A stretch of 64,000 nucleotides of DNA from Bacteroidales bacterium (GTDB lineage: Bacteria; Bacteroidota; Bacteroidia; Bacteroidales; P3), in the NCBI GenBank assembly GCA_017480245.1, contig JAFVBA010000013.1, positions 116,744 to 180,743 of the forward strand, in the 5' to 3' direction. Both the position numbers and the translations under genes were made by a program. Each line of letters begins with the position of its first letter. Positions within the stretch are counted from its first letter, which is position 1. The notes under the pieces are model-generated. The model made no database searches. It was not told the origin of the DNA and worked only from the letters and a program-made list of their open reading frames with translations. Positions 1 to 7,975 of this stretch are shown piece after piece.

Positions 1-573
1 CATTACATTTTCAAAGAATGGTCTGACGGCAATACTTCCAATCCTCGCACAATTACCGTCTTATCCGATAATGTTTATATTGCTAACTTTGCTAAGGCTG
101 TCTATACCGTTAAGGTTGAAAGTGCAGATTTGAATAAAGGAACGGTACAAGGCGGAGGTATCTATGAATACGGGGATATTGCTGTTATAAAAGCCATTGC
201 AAACAAAGGATATAAATTCACTCAATGGAATGACGGCAACACAGAAGAAACACGTCAGTTCAGTGTAGAGAATAATGTTACCTATATCGCCAACTTTGAA
301 AAAGAATCTTCGTTGCAAGGCGCCAATGAATTACCGCAAATACAAATCTATCCTAATCCTGCGAAAGACGTTATCATTATAGAGAATGTAGTATGTAGCA
401 CAGATTATATAACTATCAATATTTATGACAATAAAGGCGGATTAGTCCTTACCGAAACCAAACCTAATGCTACCACCTACACACTAAATACTACATTATT
501 AAAAAGCGGTGTTTATTATTTGCGGTTGGTCGGCGTTGAAAACTCAAGAGTGTTTAAACTTATAAAAGAATAA
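1..573 (+). CDS. Secreted repeat protein with T9SS type A sorting domain (C-terminal part, 5' truncated)
   Basis: The reading frame is open from base 1, so only the C-terminal 190 residues of a larger protein are present. Two copies of an InlB-like B-repeat (F-x-W-x-D-G-N-T followed about 20 residues later by Y-I-A-N-F) lie at about residues 4-36 and 46-99. They are followed by a Bacteroidota type A sorting domain, starting with an IYPNPAKD motif at about residue 117 and ending in GVYYLRL and FKLIKE. Family knowledge: this domain directs export across the outer membrane by the type IX system and is then cleaved. The protein is probably a surface adhesin or enzyme, but its catalytic or binding part lies outside the window. 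Confidence 0.85.
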   Translation, partial: HYIFKEWSDGNTSNPRTITVLSDNVYIANFAKAVYTVKVESADLNKGTVQGGGIYEYGDIAVIKAIANKGYKFTQWNDGNTEETRQFSVENNVTYIANFEKESSLQGANELPQIQIYPNPAKDVIIIENVVCSTDYITINIYDNKGGLVLTETKPNATTYTLNTTLLKSGVYYLRLVGVENSRVFKLIKE

Positions 574-579
574 AAAGTT

Positions 580-2067
580 ATGAAGAAGATATTGTGTTTG
601 TTGTTTGTAATTGTGCCTTGCGTAGTTTATTCTCAAAATGATTATGATAAGTTTAAACAAAAGGCTAATGAACAATACGAACGGTTTAAGCAGAAATCGG
701 ATAAGAATTACAATGATTTCAAAGACAAAGCCAACAAACAGTATGCGGAGTTTATGGAAAGGGCGTGGAAGCAGTACAATGCTTTTGCTGGAATAACACC
801 TCCGAAAAACGAACCCATACCGCCCGTTGTTATGCCCGAAGAAGACAGAAACAAACCCGTTATTGACAATAACAAACCGATAGATGAGGTTATCAAACCG
901 CAACCTGTTGTTCCGCAGCCCGAACCTGTTGAACCTATCAAGGAAGAAAAACAAGAGGATAAGGGACAAACGTTTTCTTTTCGGTTCTACGGTACGGATA
1001 TAAAGACAACTTTCTTTGACAACTACAAATATTCTCTTGGCGGAACAAGTGAAAAACAAATTGCTCAGGGTTGGAAAACACTTTCTTTGCCGAAATACAA
1101 TCATCTTATCAATGAATGCTTAAAAATTAGGAAAGATTACCGATTGAATGATTGGGCTTATTTGCAGATGTTGGATAATCTGTCCGTCAGTATTATGAAT
1201 AAGCAATGTAATGAGGCAACTCTTTTGATGGCATATTTGTATTGTCAAAGCGGTTACAAGATGCGTTTGGGTGAAAGTGAGAATAAACTCTATATGCTCT
1301 ATGCAACGCAAAGCACGGTTTATGGAGTATCATATTATGTAGTGAATGCCGATATTTATTATTTGTATAAAGGAGAGAAAGTGGAATATATAAGGATTTG
1401 CGAAGCCGCTTTTCCTAAAGAAAAAGAGATGTCATTCCAACTAAAACAAGAACCGTTACTTGCAATGCAGACTTCATCGTTCCGTACATTGCAATCCTCA
1501 CGTTATCCCGAAGTAAAAGCAAACGTAAGAGTGAATAAAAACCTTATAAACTTCTATGACAAATATCCGACTTGTGCAATCAACGGAGATTTCGGCACAC
1601 GTTGGGCAATGTATGCCAATACGCCGTTAAGCGATGAAGCAAAAAATACATTATATCCTGCATTGAAGAGAGTTTTGCAGGGCAAAAGCACGAAAGAATC
1701 GGCGGAAATGCTTTTGAATTTCGTTCAGACTTCGTTGGTTTATGAATATGATGATAAGGTTTGGGGAGAAGACCGAGCATTTTTCGCAGAAGAGACGTTG
1801 TTTTACCCTTATGCCGACTGTGAAGACCATGCCATTTTGTATTCACGATTAGTCAGGGACTTGTTAGGGATAAAAGCAGTTTTGATATATTACCCTAATC
1901 ATTTGGCAACGGCAATTTGTTTAAATTCTTCAAATGTCAAGGGCGACTATTTGCTTATAGATAATGAGAGATACTATATTGCCGACCCGACATATATCGG
2001 CGCACCGATAGGATTGCAAATGCCCGATTTAAGAAACGAACAAATAAAAGTAATCCTGCTGGATTAA
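580..2067 (+). CDS. Secreted transglutaminase-like protein with N-terminal coiled-coil repeats
   Basis: 495 residues. A signal peptide (about residues 1-19, ending VVYSQ) is followed by a charged helical stretch at residues 20-66, in which a Y-x-x-F-K-x-K-A/S unit recurs every 11-12 residues. A Pro/Glu-rich linker follows (about 68-120). The C-terminal third is a transglutaminase-like domain with a plausible catalytic triad: Cys414 in DCEDH, His441 in NHLATA and Asp469 in ADPTY. The ATG lies 6 bases after the stop of the preceding T9SS protein, so the two are probably cotranscribed. Substrate unknown; a role in processing or cross-linking cell-surface protein is inference. Confidence 0.75.
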   Translation: MKKILCLLFVIVPCVVYSQNDYDKFKQKANEQYERFKQKSDKNYNDFKDKANKQYAEFMERAWKQYNAFAGITPPKNEPIPPVVMPEEDRNKPVIDNNKPIDEVIKPQPVVPQPEPVEPIKEEKQEDKGQTFSFRFYGTDIKTTFFDNYKYSLGGTSEKQIAQGWKTLSLPKYNHLINECLKIRKDYRLNDWAYLQMLDNLSVSIMNKQCNEATLLMAYLYCQSGYKMRLGESENKLYMLYATQSTVYGVSYYVVNADIYYLYKGEKVEYIRICEAAFPKEKEMSFQLKQEPLLAMQTSSFRTLQSSRYPEVKANVRVNKNLINFYDKYPTCAINGDFGTRWAMYANTPLSDEAKNTLYPALKRVLQGKSTKESAEMLLNFVQTSLVYEYDDKVWGEDRAFFAEETLFYPYADCEDHAILYSRLVRDLLGIKAVLIYYPNHLATAICLNSSNVKGDYLLIDNERYYIADPTYIGAPIGLQMPDLRNEQIKVILLD

Positions 2068-2104
2068 ACTTTAGGGGTTGCATTAAAAAATCGTTGATTT
2101 GCTA

Positions 2105-2134
2105 TTGTCAGTTTGATATTATTTTGTATTTTTG
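2105..2134 (+). promoter_or_regulatory. Bacteroidota-type promoter for nhaD
   Basis: A TTG at 2105-2107 (-33 element) and TATTTTTG at 2127-2134 (TAnnTTTG, -7 element) are separated by 19 bases, the spacing of the primary sigma factor consensus in this phylum. The predicted leader to the nhaD ATG is about 55 bases. Confidence 0.6.
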
Positions 2135-2194
2135 CAACTTCTTTTTAAAGGAATTGTTAAATAAATATTAATTAACTAAAAACGCAAAAACATT

Positions 2195-3499
2195 ATGACA
2201 AGTGCTATGGTAATCATGGTTGTTGTATTTGTGATAGGTTACTTCTTCATTGCGATGGAGCATACCTTCAAAATCAACAAAAGTGCAACCGCTTTGTTAT
2301 TGGCAGTTGCAATGTGGACTCTGTATGTTGCCATCGGAGGTTTTCATGCAGGCGAACACCACGAAGTATTAATTGAAGCCTTGGGAGATACAGCCGAGAT
2401 TCTGTTCTTCTTGTTAGGTGCAATGACGATAGTTGAGACTATTGACCAACACGGCGGCTTCTCAATTATCACGGACAGAATTACTACGAAAAGCAAACGT
2501 AAATTGCTTTGGGTAATTGCTATCCTTACCTTCTTTATGTCCGCAGTCTTGGACAATTTAACTACATCTATCGTTATGTGTGCGTTACTTCGCAAACTTA
2601 TTTCCGATAAAAAAGACCGTTGGTTCTTCGGTGGTGTAGTTATTTTGGCTGCTAATGCCGGCGGAGCGTGGTCTCCGATAGGTGATGTTACAACTATTAT
2701 GCTTTGGATCAAAGGAAACATCACTGCAGGCGGCGTAATCAAGGAAACATTGTTGGCATCAATCGTTTGTTTGGTTGTTCCTGTGGCAGGAATATCAATG
2801 ATGCTTAAGGGTGAAATAGAAAAAACACCTCAAGCACAGACAGGAAACAGTGTATCTGAGATTTCCAAATTCCAAAGTAAAGTTGTTTTATTCACAGGTG
2901 TAGGATTCCTTGTATTCACTCCTGTATTTAAAACAATAACTCATTTACCTCCGTACATGGGTATCTTACTTGGTTTGGGTGTTTTGTGGATTGTAACCGA
3001 AATCATGCACAAAAAACGTCCTGAAGTTTATCAAAGACTTAACATCGGTAACGTAATAACCCGTGTAGATACTCCTTCAGTATTATTCTTCTTGGGTATA
3101 TTGATGGCAGTTGCTTGTTTGTCAGACGCAGGCCACTTAAAACTTTTGGCACAAAGCCTTGACAGCCTTGGAAACTTCTATTTGACAGACCTTATCATCG
3201 GAGTATTGTCTTCAATTGTGGATAACGTTCCTTTGGTAGCCGCTGCAATGGGAATGTATGACATAGAGGCGGTAGGACATTTCGCTCAAGACGGAGCATT
3301 CTGGGAATTTTTGGCATACTGCGCCGGAACAGGTGGTTCTCTACTTATCATAGGTTCTGCAGCAGGTGTTGCAGTTATGGGAATGGAGAAAATAGACTTC
3401 GTTTGGTACTTAAAACATATATCAATCTGGGCATTGCTTGGCTATCTTGCAGGTGCAGGAGTGTATGTTTTGATGTCAATGTTTATTTTCCACTCTTAA
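2195..3499 (+). CDS. nhaD: Na+/H+ antiporter NhaD
   Basis: 434 residues with about a dozen hydrophobic segments, matching the NhaD/ArsB ion-transporter superfamily. Recognisable stretches are AEILFFLLGAMTIVETID, the membrane motif VLDNLTTSIVM around residue 130, and a NAGGAWSPIGDVTT segment around residue 150. It exchanges cytoplasmic Na+ for external protons across the inner membrane. With the Na+-translocating decarboxylase at 46-50 kb it could complete a sodium cycle, which is inference. It stands alone, with its own promoter upstream and a strong hairpin terminator downstream. Confidence 0.92.
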   Translation: MTSAMVIMVVVFVIGYFFIAMEHTFKINKSATALLLAVAMWTLYVAIGGFHAGEHHEVLIEALGDTAEILFFLLGAMTIVETIDQHGGFSIITDRITTKSKRKLLWVIAILTFFMSAVLDNLTTSIVMCALLRKLISDKKDRWFFGGVVILAANAGGAWSPIGDVTTIMLWIKGNITAGGVIKETLLASIVCLVVPVAGISMMLKGEIEKTPQAQTGNSVSEISKFQSKVVLFTGVGFLVFTPVFKTITHLPPYMGILLGLGVLWIVTEIMHKKRPEVYQRLNIGNVITRVDTPSVLFFLGILMAVACLSDAGHLKLLAQSLDSLGNFYLTDLIIGVLSSIVDNVPLVAAAMGMYDIEAVGHFAQDGAFWEFLAYCAGTGGSLLIIGSAAGVAVMGMEKIDFVWYLKHISIWALLGYLAGAGVYVLMSMFIFHS

Positions 3500-3525
3500 T
3501 AGAGAAAATATAGACTATTAATACT

Positions 3526-3576
3526 TTCAGAGGGGTAAGTTTTCAAATAAGACTTATTCCTCTGAATCTTTCTTTT
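3526..3576 (+). terminator. Rho-independent terminator after nhaD
   Basis: A 15-base stem (3526-3540 against 3552-3566, two G-U pairs) with an 11-base loop is followed by a T-rich tail at 3567-3576. Confidence 0.7.
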
Positions 3577-3635
3577 GGTAGTATTAATCTTTCCAAATAA
3601 TTACAATCAATAAAATGCCAAAGTATAATTCTTTT

Positions 3636-3665
3636 TCTGTAATTAAGCAAAATATATTATCTTTG
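3636..3665 (+). promoter_or_regulatory. Promoter for the beta-lactamase gene
   Basis: TATCTTTG at 3658-3665 fits the TAnnTTTG -7 element exactly. TCTG at 3636-3639, 18 bases upstream, is a plausible -33 element. It gives the gene its own promoter, independent of nhaD. Confidence 0.5.
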
Positions 3666-3742
3666 CAGGGTAGCTAATTAAGATTTTAATATTTTTAATA
3701 CTCTGATTGTAACAATAAATTATTATTAAACAAATTGTAAAT

Positions 3743-4636
3743 ATGAAATCATTGCGGTATTTTGTAATAACTTTTTTGTCGGTTTGCATAACAATAATTG
3801 CAAATCCGATAAAACCGCAGTCATTATACGAAAAGATTGATTCTCTTGCAAAGACAAAGAATTTAACTATTGGTATAGCGGCGTGGCAAGGCAAAAAAAC
3901 GTTTGAATATAACGACACAGTGAAATTTCCTTTGATGTCGGTGTTTAAACTTCACGTCTGCTTGACCGCACTTCACAAAATGCAAGAAGAAAATCTCACC
4001 TCAAACGATTCAATTCTTATAAAACGGCAACAATTACAAGAAAACACCTATTCGCCTTTACTTAAGAACAAACCCGATAAACATTTCCAAATGTCGTATT
4101 TTGATTTGGTTTATTACACTCTTGCACTTAGCGATAACAATACTTGTGATATTTTAATAGATTATTGCGACGGAATAACGAATGTAGATAATTATGTCCG
4201 CAGTTTAGGTATTACGGATTTTAATTTGCAAGAAACCGAATCGACTATGCACAAAGACATAAACAAATCTTATAACAATTGGACAAATCCGCACTCTGTC
4301 AATAAATTATTAAGAAAAATTACCGACGAACCAGTACTTAATGAATTTTATCGGTCAATCTTACTTGACAATATGAAACTTTGCCGAACGGGAGCGGATA
4401 AAATAAAAGCAGGATTGCCGAAAGATATTGTTATAATGCACAAAACAGGTTCAATTCCTGCAATGAACGGTAATATCATCGCAGATAATGATGCCGCAAT
4501 CATAGAAACAGAAAACGGAGAATTACTTTATCTTACCATATTTATAAAAGACAGCAAAGAAACCTCAACAACCAACGCCAAAATCATATCCCAAGCCACC
4601 GAAATAATATACAATTGGTTCAATAAGTATGAATAA
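3743..4636 (+). CDS. Class A (subclass A2) serine beta-lactamase
   Basis: 297 residues with a signal peptide (about 1-22). The class A active-site residues fall close to their Ambler positions: nucleophile and lysine in SVFK (Ser66, Lys69), the S130-D131-N132 loop, Glu166 within an ETEST-M omega-loop sequence, and K234-T235-G236. The E-x-x-M omega loop and the downstream NWT and ADNDA segments are typical of the CfxA/CepA/PER group found in Bacteroidota. It hydrolyses beta-lactam antibiotics in the periplasm. The spectrum cannot be judged from sequence alone. It is flanked by ordinary chromosomal genes with no mobile-element signature. Confidence 0.93.
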   Translation: MKSLRYFVITFLSVCITIIANPIKPQSLYEKIDSLAKTKNLTIGIAAWQGKKTFEYNDTVKFPLMSVFKLHVCLTALHKMQEENLTSNDSILIKRQQLQENTYSPLLKNKPDKHFQMSYFDLVYYTLALSDNNTCDILIDYCDGITNVDNYVRSLGITDFNLQETESTMHKDINKSYNNWTNPHSVNKLLRKITDEPVLNEFYRSILLDNMKLCRTGADKIKAGLPKDIVIMHKTGSIPAMNGNIIADNDAAIIETENGELLYLTIFIKDSKETSTTNAKIISQATEIIYNWFNKYE

Positions 4637-4668
4637 AACGGTAATTAATTATATGAATAAATCAACTT

Positions 4669-6045
4669 TTAGTTCAGTTTCTTGAAAATCTTGTGTAGGT
4701 CGGTGTAGTTGAGAGGTTGCATATCTATTAACTGAAGATTTTTGACCATATCGGCGGTTTGTTGTTTGTATTTAAGGAAATGCTCCGTTTTTATATGATT
4801 TTGATATGCTGCCTCGCCTCTGTAAATTTCCAAAATCCGCAAATGATTAGGTTTTTCATCAATCTGCATCGGCAACAGGCAAATTACTCCTTTTTCTTTC
4901 TCCATTGAAATCGCGGCAATCTCTCTTGCTTTCTGCAAATATTCATTTAACCGTTTGGAATCCACTTCTATTTCCGCTATTCTTACAATTAAATTCTCTG
5001 CGATGTCATAATGTGCCGTCTGAGTCTTGTTTCCGCTTAACAAGTTGCGGGCATTTTCGCTTAAAATCATCTTTGCGTACGGTGAAAGCATAAAATCTTC
5101 CTGCAAATCCTTACGCAATTTGTTTGCGTTGTTAATTAAAACGTTTGCATCGGCATATGGATAATCCGAACCGTAAAGAATGCGGTCTATTGTAGTTATT
5201 TGCAACATTGTTTTGATAATCTCAACAGACGTATTGCCTGCTAAATCAAACCAAAGGCAATCCAAATTCTTTTGAAAGTCAATTTCGTCCATCAAACCCT
5301 TACTTCTGAATATCGGATAGACGTTTTGCATTCTTTTTATTGCCAAAGGTAGATATGCACCGCTATGAGGAATGACCACTTTCACATTATTGTAGCGTGC
5401 CAAGACATTCCGCGCTATCATATTGCAGACTGCACGCGATGTTTCGGCAGGATATTCATACAAAGCTAAAGGTAGCGAATTTATCAACTGACTTGGATAA
5501 TTTGAAGGGCGGTGCGGATGGATTATTATCAAGGCTTTGTAATCGTTAAGCACCGAAAAAAGAGTATCCAATGCCTCATCACCCAAATATTGTCCGCAAA
5601 CATTGGTTGCAAGTTTCACTCCGTCAGCGTGCAAGGTGTCAAAAGCATAACGAATTTCCTTTATAGCGGCATCAACATCGGGAAGAGGTAGCGCAGCACA
5701 GAAAAGAAATTTTCCGTTTGACTTTTCTTTCAACTCAGCGCAGTATTCATTGAATTTTTTTACCTCTTTAATTGTTTGGTTTATGTTTCCGAAATACGGA
5801 TGAGGCGCAACCATAGTCAGAACAGAGGCTTCAATACCCGCTTTTTGCATAAAATCCAAATGTTTATCCACATCCCAAGACGGAATAGGAAAACCCTCGT
5901 CCAAAATAGCGTTATTATTTTTCAAAAACGACAAATAATCCTGCGTAATTATATGACTGTGTAAGTCAATTATATTTTGACCGCCTGCGTTTGCCATAAC
6001 ACCTATTGCAAATAACAAATTAAAAATCCAATATCTCACTTTCAT
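4669..6045 (-). CDS. Exported amidohydrolase fused to a C-terminal ABM-like domain
   Basis: 458 residues. A signal peptide-like N-terminus (about 1-23) precedes a metal-dependent amidohydrolase barrel of the amidohydro-related type. Its metal ligands are visible as HSH near residue 30, HPH at about 175, HSG at about 225 and a GSDYP motif at about 290. The last 110 residues resemble an antibiotic biosynthesis monooxygenase (ABM/quinol monooxygenase) domain: a VRIAEIEV strand, then LEIYRGEAAYQNH and a TEHFLKY motif. The substrate is unknown. It is 115 bases downstream of the radical SAM gene on the same strand, so cotranscription is possible but not shown. Confidence 0.8.
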   Translation of the reverse strand: MKVRYWIFNLLFAIGVMANAGGQNIIDLHSHIITQDYLSFLKNNNAILDEGFPIPSWDVDKHLDFMQKAGIEASVLTMVAPHPYFGNINQTIKEVKKFNEYCAELKEKSNGKFLFCAALPLPDVDAAIKEIRYAFDTLHADGVKLATNVCGQYLGDEALDTLFSVLNDYKALIIIHPHRPSNYPSQLINSLPLALYEYPAETSRAVCNMIARNVLARYNNVKVVIPHSGAYLPLAIKRMQNVYPIFRSKGLMDEIDFQKNLDCLWFDLAGNTSVEIIKTMLQITTIDRILYGSDYPYADANVLINNANKLRKDLQEDFMLSPYAKMILSENARNLLSGNKTQTAHYDIAENLIVRIAEIEVDSKRLNEYLQKAREIAAISMEKEKGVICLLPMQIDEKPNHLRILEIYRGEAAYQNHIKTEHFLKYKQQTADMVKNLQLIDMQPLNYTDLHKIFKKLN

Positions 6046-6160
6046 TTTGCAAAGTTAAGAAAAAAATAAATTAATGCATTACCTAACCGAAATAAAGTGC
6101 AACTTGTATTATGCCAAATGACATTCTAATTTTACTCTATTATATAATAGAAAAATATTA

Positions 6161-7183
6161 TTACTCTTTGAACCAACATTGCGGGTCTTTGGCGTAGAAA
6201 TTGTGCGTCATACCGTATGCAACTGACGGACAACCACGGCAAAACCGCAATAACTCGCAGTCTTTACACGCTTCGAATTTGTCATATTGTCTGTAAAAAT
6301 CCATCTTTCCGCTGTTCCATATATTATACAGTGAATCCGTGAAAATGTTTCCAACAACGGACTCACATCTTCGGCATGCCATTACATCGCCGTTAGGAGT
6401 TATTGTAATATGGTTTGCTCCGCAGTTACAACCGTCATATATCGTTTCTTTATCAAGTGAAGCGTCTATCTTGAAATAGCCTTTTTCATAAAGGAATGGC
6501 GTAAATAGGTGGTCTTTTAGGTTGAAAGAAGTTTGGCAATCCTTATATTGTTCAAATTTTTGCCACAATATTTCCAATAAATTGCGGTATTCCGATGGCG
6601 AAATATGAACATCTTTTTCCAAAGAGGTAGGACAATATCTTGCAAAAGCAAATACTTCCACTTTTTTCTCAACTACCAAATCCACGATGGCAGGTATTTC
6701 CTTTATATTCGTACCTGAAACCGTTGTCATCACCGCTACGGGTAGTGAAGCCTCGTGCATTACATCTATTTTCTCAAGTGTAGTTTGGAAAGAGCCTTTT
6801 TTACGGATGGAATCGTGAGTTTGCTCCAATCCGTCTATACTTAATTGATATTTTCTGCAACCTAATTCACGCATCTTTTGACAATTCTCTTTTGTCAAGT
6901 GAAAAGGATTTCCCATAATGGTAAAAGGAATATCGTTCTTGCGAAAAAGGCTTAATAAATCCCAGAAATGCGGATGCAAAATGGGGTCGCCTCCCGTTAA
7001 ATATACATAGGGAAGGCGTCCCATTTGACTGCACATATCCGATATTTCATTCCAAGTGTGCAAAATGTCATTCCACAACATTGATTTCAACGCAATGTTA
7101 TTGTTCTCCGAGAAAATATAACAATGTTCGCACCTTTGGTCGCATTCATCGGTGATATGCCATTGAAAAGCAAAGTATTCCAT
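6161..7183 (-). CDS. Radical SAM/SPASM peptide-modifying enzyme
   Basis: 340 residues. The radical SAM 4Fe-4S motif CX3CX2C is at Cys14, Cys18 and Cys21, followed by a TGGDP motif near residue 65. The C-terminal part (about 247-336) is a Cys-rich SPASM domain, with clusters CNC, ACRRCE, CKDCELLRFCRGC and a terminal Cys in DPQCW, able to bind auxiliary Fe-S clusters. SPASM enzymes commonly modify ribosomal peptides. Its ATG follows immediately after the stop of a 53-codon Cys/Gly-repeat peptide gene, which suggests that peptide is the substrate. The modification type (thioether, C-C bond or other) cannot be told from sequence. Confidence 0.88.
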   Translation of the reverse strand: MEYFAFQWHITDECDQRCEHCYIFSENNNIALKSMLWNDILHTWNEISDMCSQMGRLPYVYLTGGDPILHPHFWDLLSLFRKNDIPFTIMGNPFHLTKENCQKMRELGCRKYQLSIDGLEQTHDSIRKKGSFQTTLEKIDVMHEASLPVAVMTTVSGTNIKEIPAIVDLVVEKKVEVFAFARYCPTSLEKDVHISPSEYRNLLEILWQKFEQYKDCQTSFNLKDHLFTPFLYEKGYFKIDASLDKETIYDGCNCGANHITITPNGDVMACRRCESVVGNIFTDSLYNIWNSGKMDFYRQYDKFEACKDCELLRFCRGCPSVAYGMTHNFYAKDPQCWFKE

Positions 7184-7345
7184 TTACTTTGCTCCGCATG
7201 CACTGCCACAAGCCGTCGGTTTAGGATCTTTTGTTCCGCATGCACTGCCGCATGCACCCGCAGGAGTTTCATTACCTTGGTTGTTGCAAAGATATTCCTG
7301 TGCAACGCTCTTCAAAAGTGAAGAATTCATGTTTGCTCTTTTCAT
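7184..7345 (-). CDS. Probable RiPP precursor peptide with duplicated ACGSACG core
   Basis: 53 codons, too short for most gene finders. ATG is at 7345-7343 and TAA at 7186-7184, directly abutting the ATG of the radical SAM gene. The N-terminal 28 residues look like a leader (MKRANMNSSLLKSVAQEYL). The C-terminal part contains two copies of ACGSACG followed by TK or AK (residues 31-39 and 45-53), separated by DPKPT. There are five Cys, four of them in the repeats. The duplication is also visible in the DNA. A -33/-7 promoter lies about 55 bases upstream. Assignment as a precursor rests on size, repeat structure and coupling to the enzyme. A later start at Met6 is possible. Confidence 0.72.
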   Translation of the reverse strand: MKRANMNSSLLKSVAQEYLCNNQGNETPAGACGSACGTKDPKPTACGSACGAK

Positions 7346-7397
7346 CTCTGTAAATTTTTTTAAATTATTAATACTAAATCTTTCGATTTTACGTTTG

Positions 7398-7428
7398 CAA
7401 AAGTATAAAAAAATATCTTAATACACAA
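7398..7428 (-). promoter_or_regulatory. Promoter for the precursor/radical SAM operon
   Basis: On the minus strand TACTTTTG (7405-7398) matches TAnnTTTG and ATTG (7428-7425) lies 19 bases upstream of it. It is divergent from the HxlR gene, whose product could regulate it from the shared spacer. Confidence 0.55.
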
Positions 7429-7491
7429 TAAGTTACAAATAAGATTGCAGGTTATAAATATATTACTGTAACTAAAAATAAGGAAATTACA

Positions 7492-7857
7492 ATGCTGAAA
7501 AAAGAAAATAAAAATGCGTTTATTGAAATCTGTCCTGTCAGAAATGTTATCGCAAGGTTCGGTAACAAATGGGCAATTCTGGTTCTCTTGATCATAAATG
7601 AAAACAAAAATATAAGATTTTCGGAGTTGGAAAAGGCTATTCCCGATATTTCTAAGAATATTCTGTCCTCTACTTTGAAGACTTTGTATGCCGATGACTT
7701 AATTAACCGAAAGATTTTCAATGTTATGCCGCTTAAAGTGGAATATTCGCTGACTGAAAGGGGAGAAAGCCTTATGCCTGTAATATTTCAACTTAACGAT
7801 TGGGCAATGAAAAATATGCCCGACATACTTGAGCACCGCAAAACTATACAAGGGTAA
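7492..7857 (+). CDS. HxlR-family winged-helix transcriptional regulator
   Basis: 121 residues, the usual HxlR length. The N-terminal CPVRNVIARFGNKWAILVL contains the conserved Cys and the family's G-x-K-W signature. The helix-turn-helix region (RFSELEKAIPDISKNILSSTL) is followed by the wing and a YSLTERG motif. HxlR proteins often respond to thiol-reactive or quinone stress through the N-terminal Cys and control nearby oxidoreductases. Here a quinone-oxidoreductase-like gene lies convergently downstream and the radical SAM operon divergently upstream. Either could be the target, which is inference. Confidence 0.9.
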   Translation: MLKKENKNAFIEICPVRNVIARFGNKWAILVLLIINENKNIRFSELEKAIPDISKNILSSTLKTLYADDLINRKIFNVMPLKVEYSLTERGESLMPVIFQLNDWAMKNMPDILEHRKTIQG

Positions 7858-7881
7858 AACAAAATTTTATTTATTCAAATT

Positions 7882-7942
7882 AAAGCCGCACATTATTTCA
7901 ACAAAATAGGTTTGTATTGAAACAATGTGCGGCTTTATTTTT
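7882..7942. terminator. Bidirectional terminator between the HxlR and dehydrogenase genes
   Basis: A stem of AAAGCCGCACATT (7882-7894) against AATGTGCGGCTTT (7924-7936) is perfect over 13 bases and has T-rich (plus) and A-rich flanks. It serves two convergent genes. Confidence 0.8.
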
Positions 7943-7975
7943 AAGAACTATAATATACGCTCAATAAGTTGCAGT

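Noticed and set aside
544-1104. Minus-strand reading frame of 186 codons opposite the transglutaminase-like gene
   Set aside because: The plus-strand protein has a signal peptide, coiled coil and catalytic triad. The antisense product is a low-complexity Arg/Phe/Leu shadow.
7087-7321. Longer reading frames on both strands overlapping the Cys/Gly-repeat peptide
   Set aside because: They overlap the radical SAM start or run antisense. The 53-codon frame ends exactly at the enzyme's ATG and shows the meaningful repeat.
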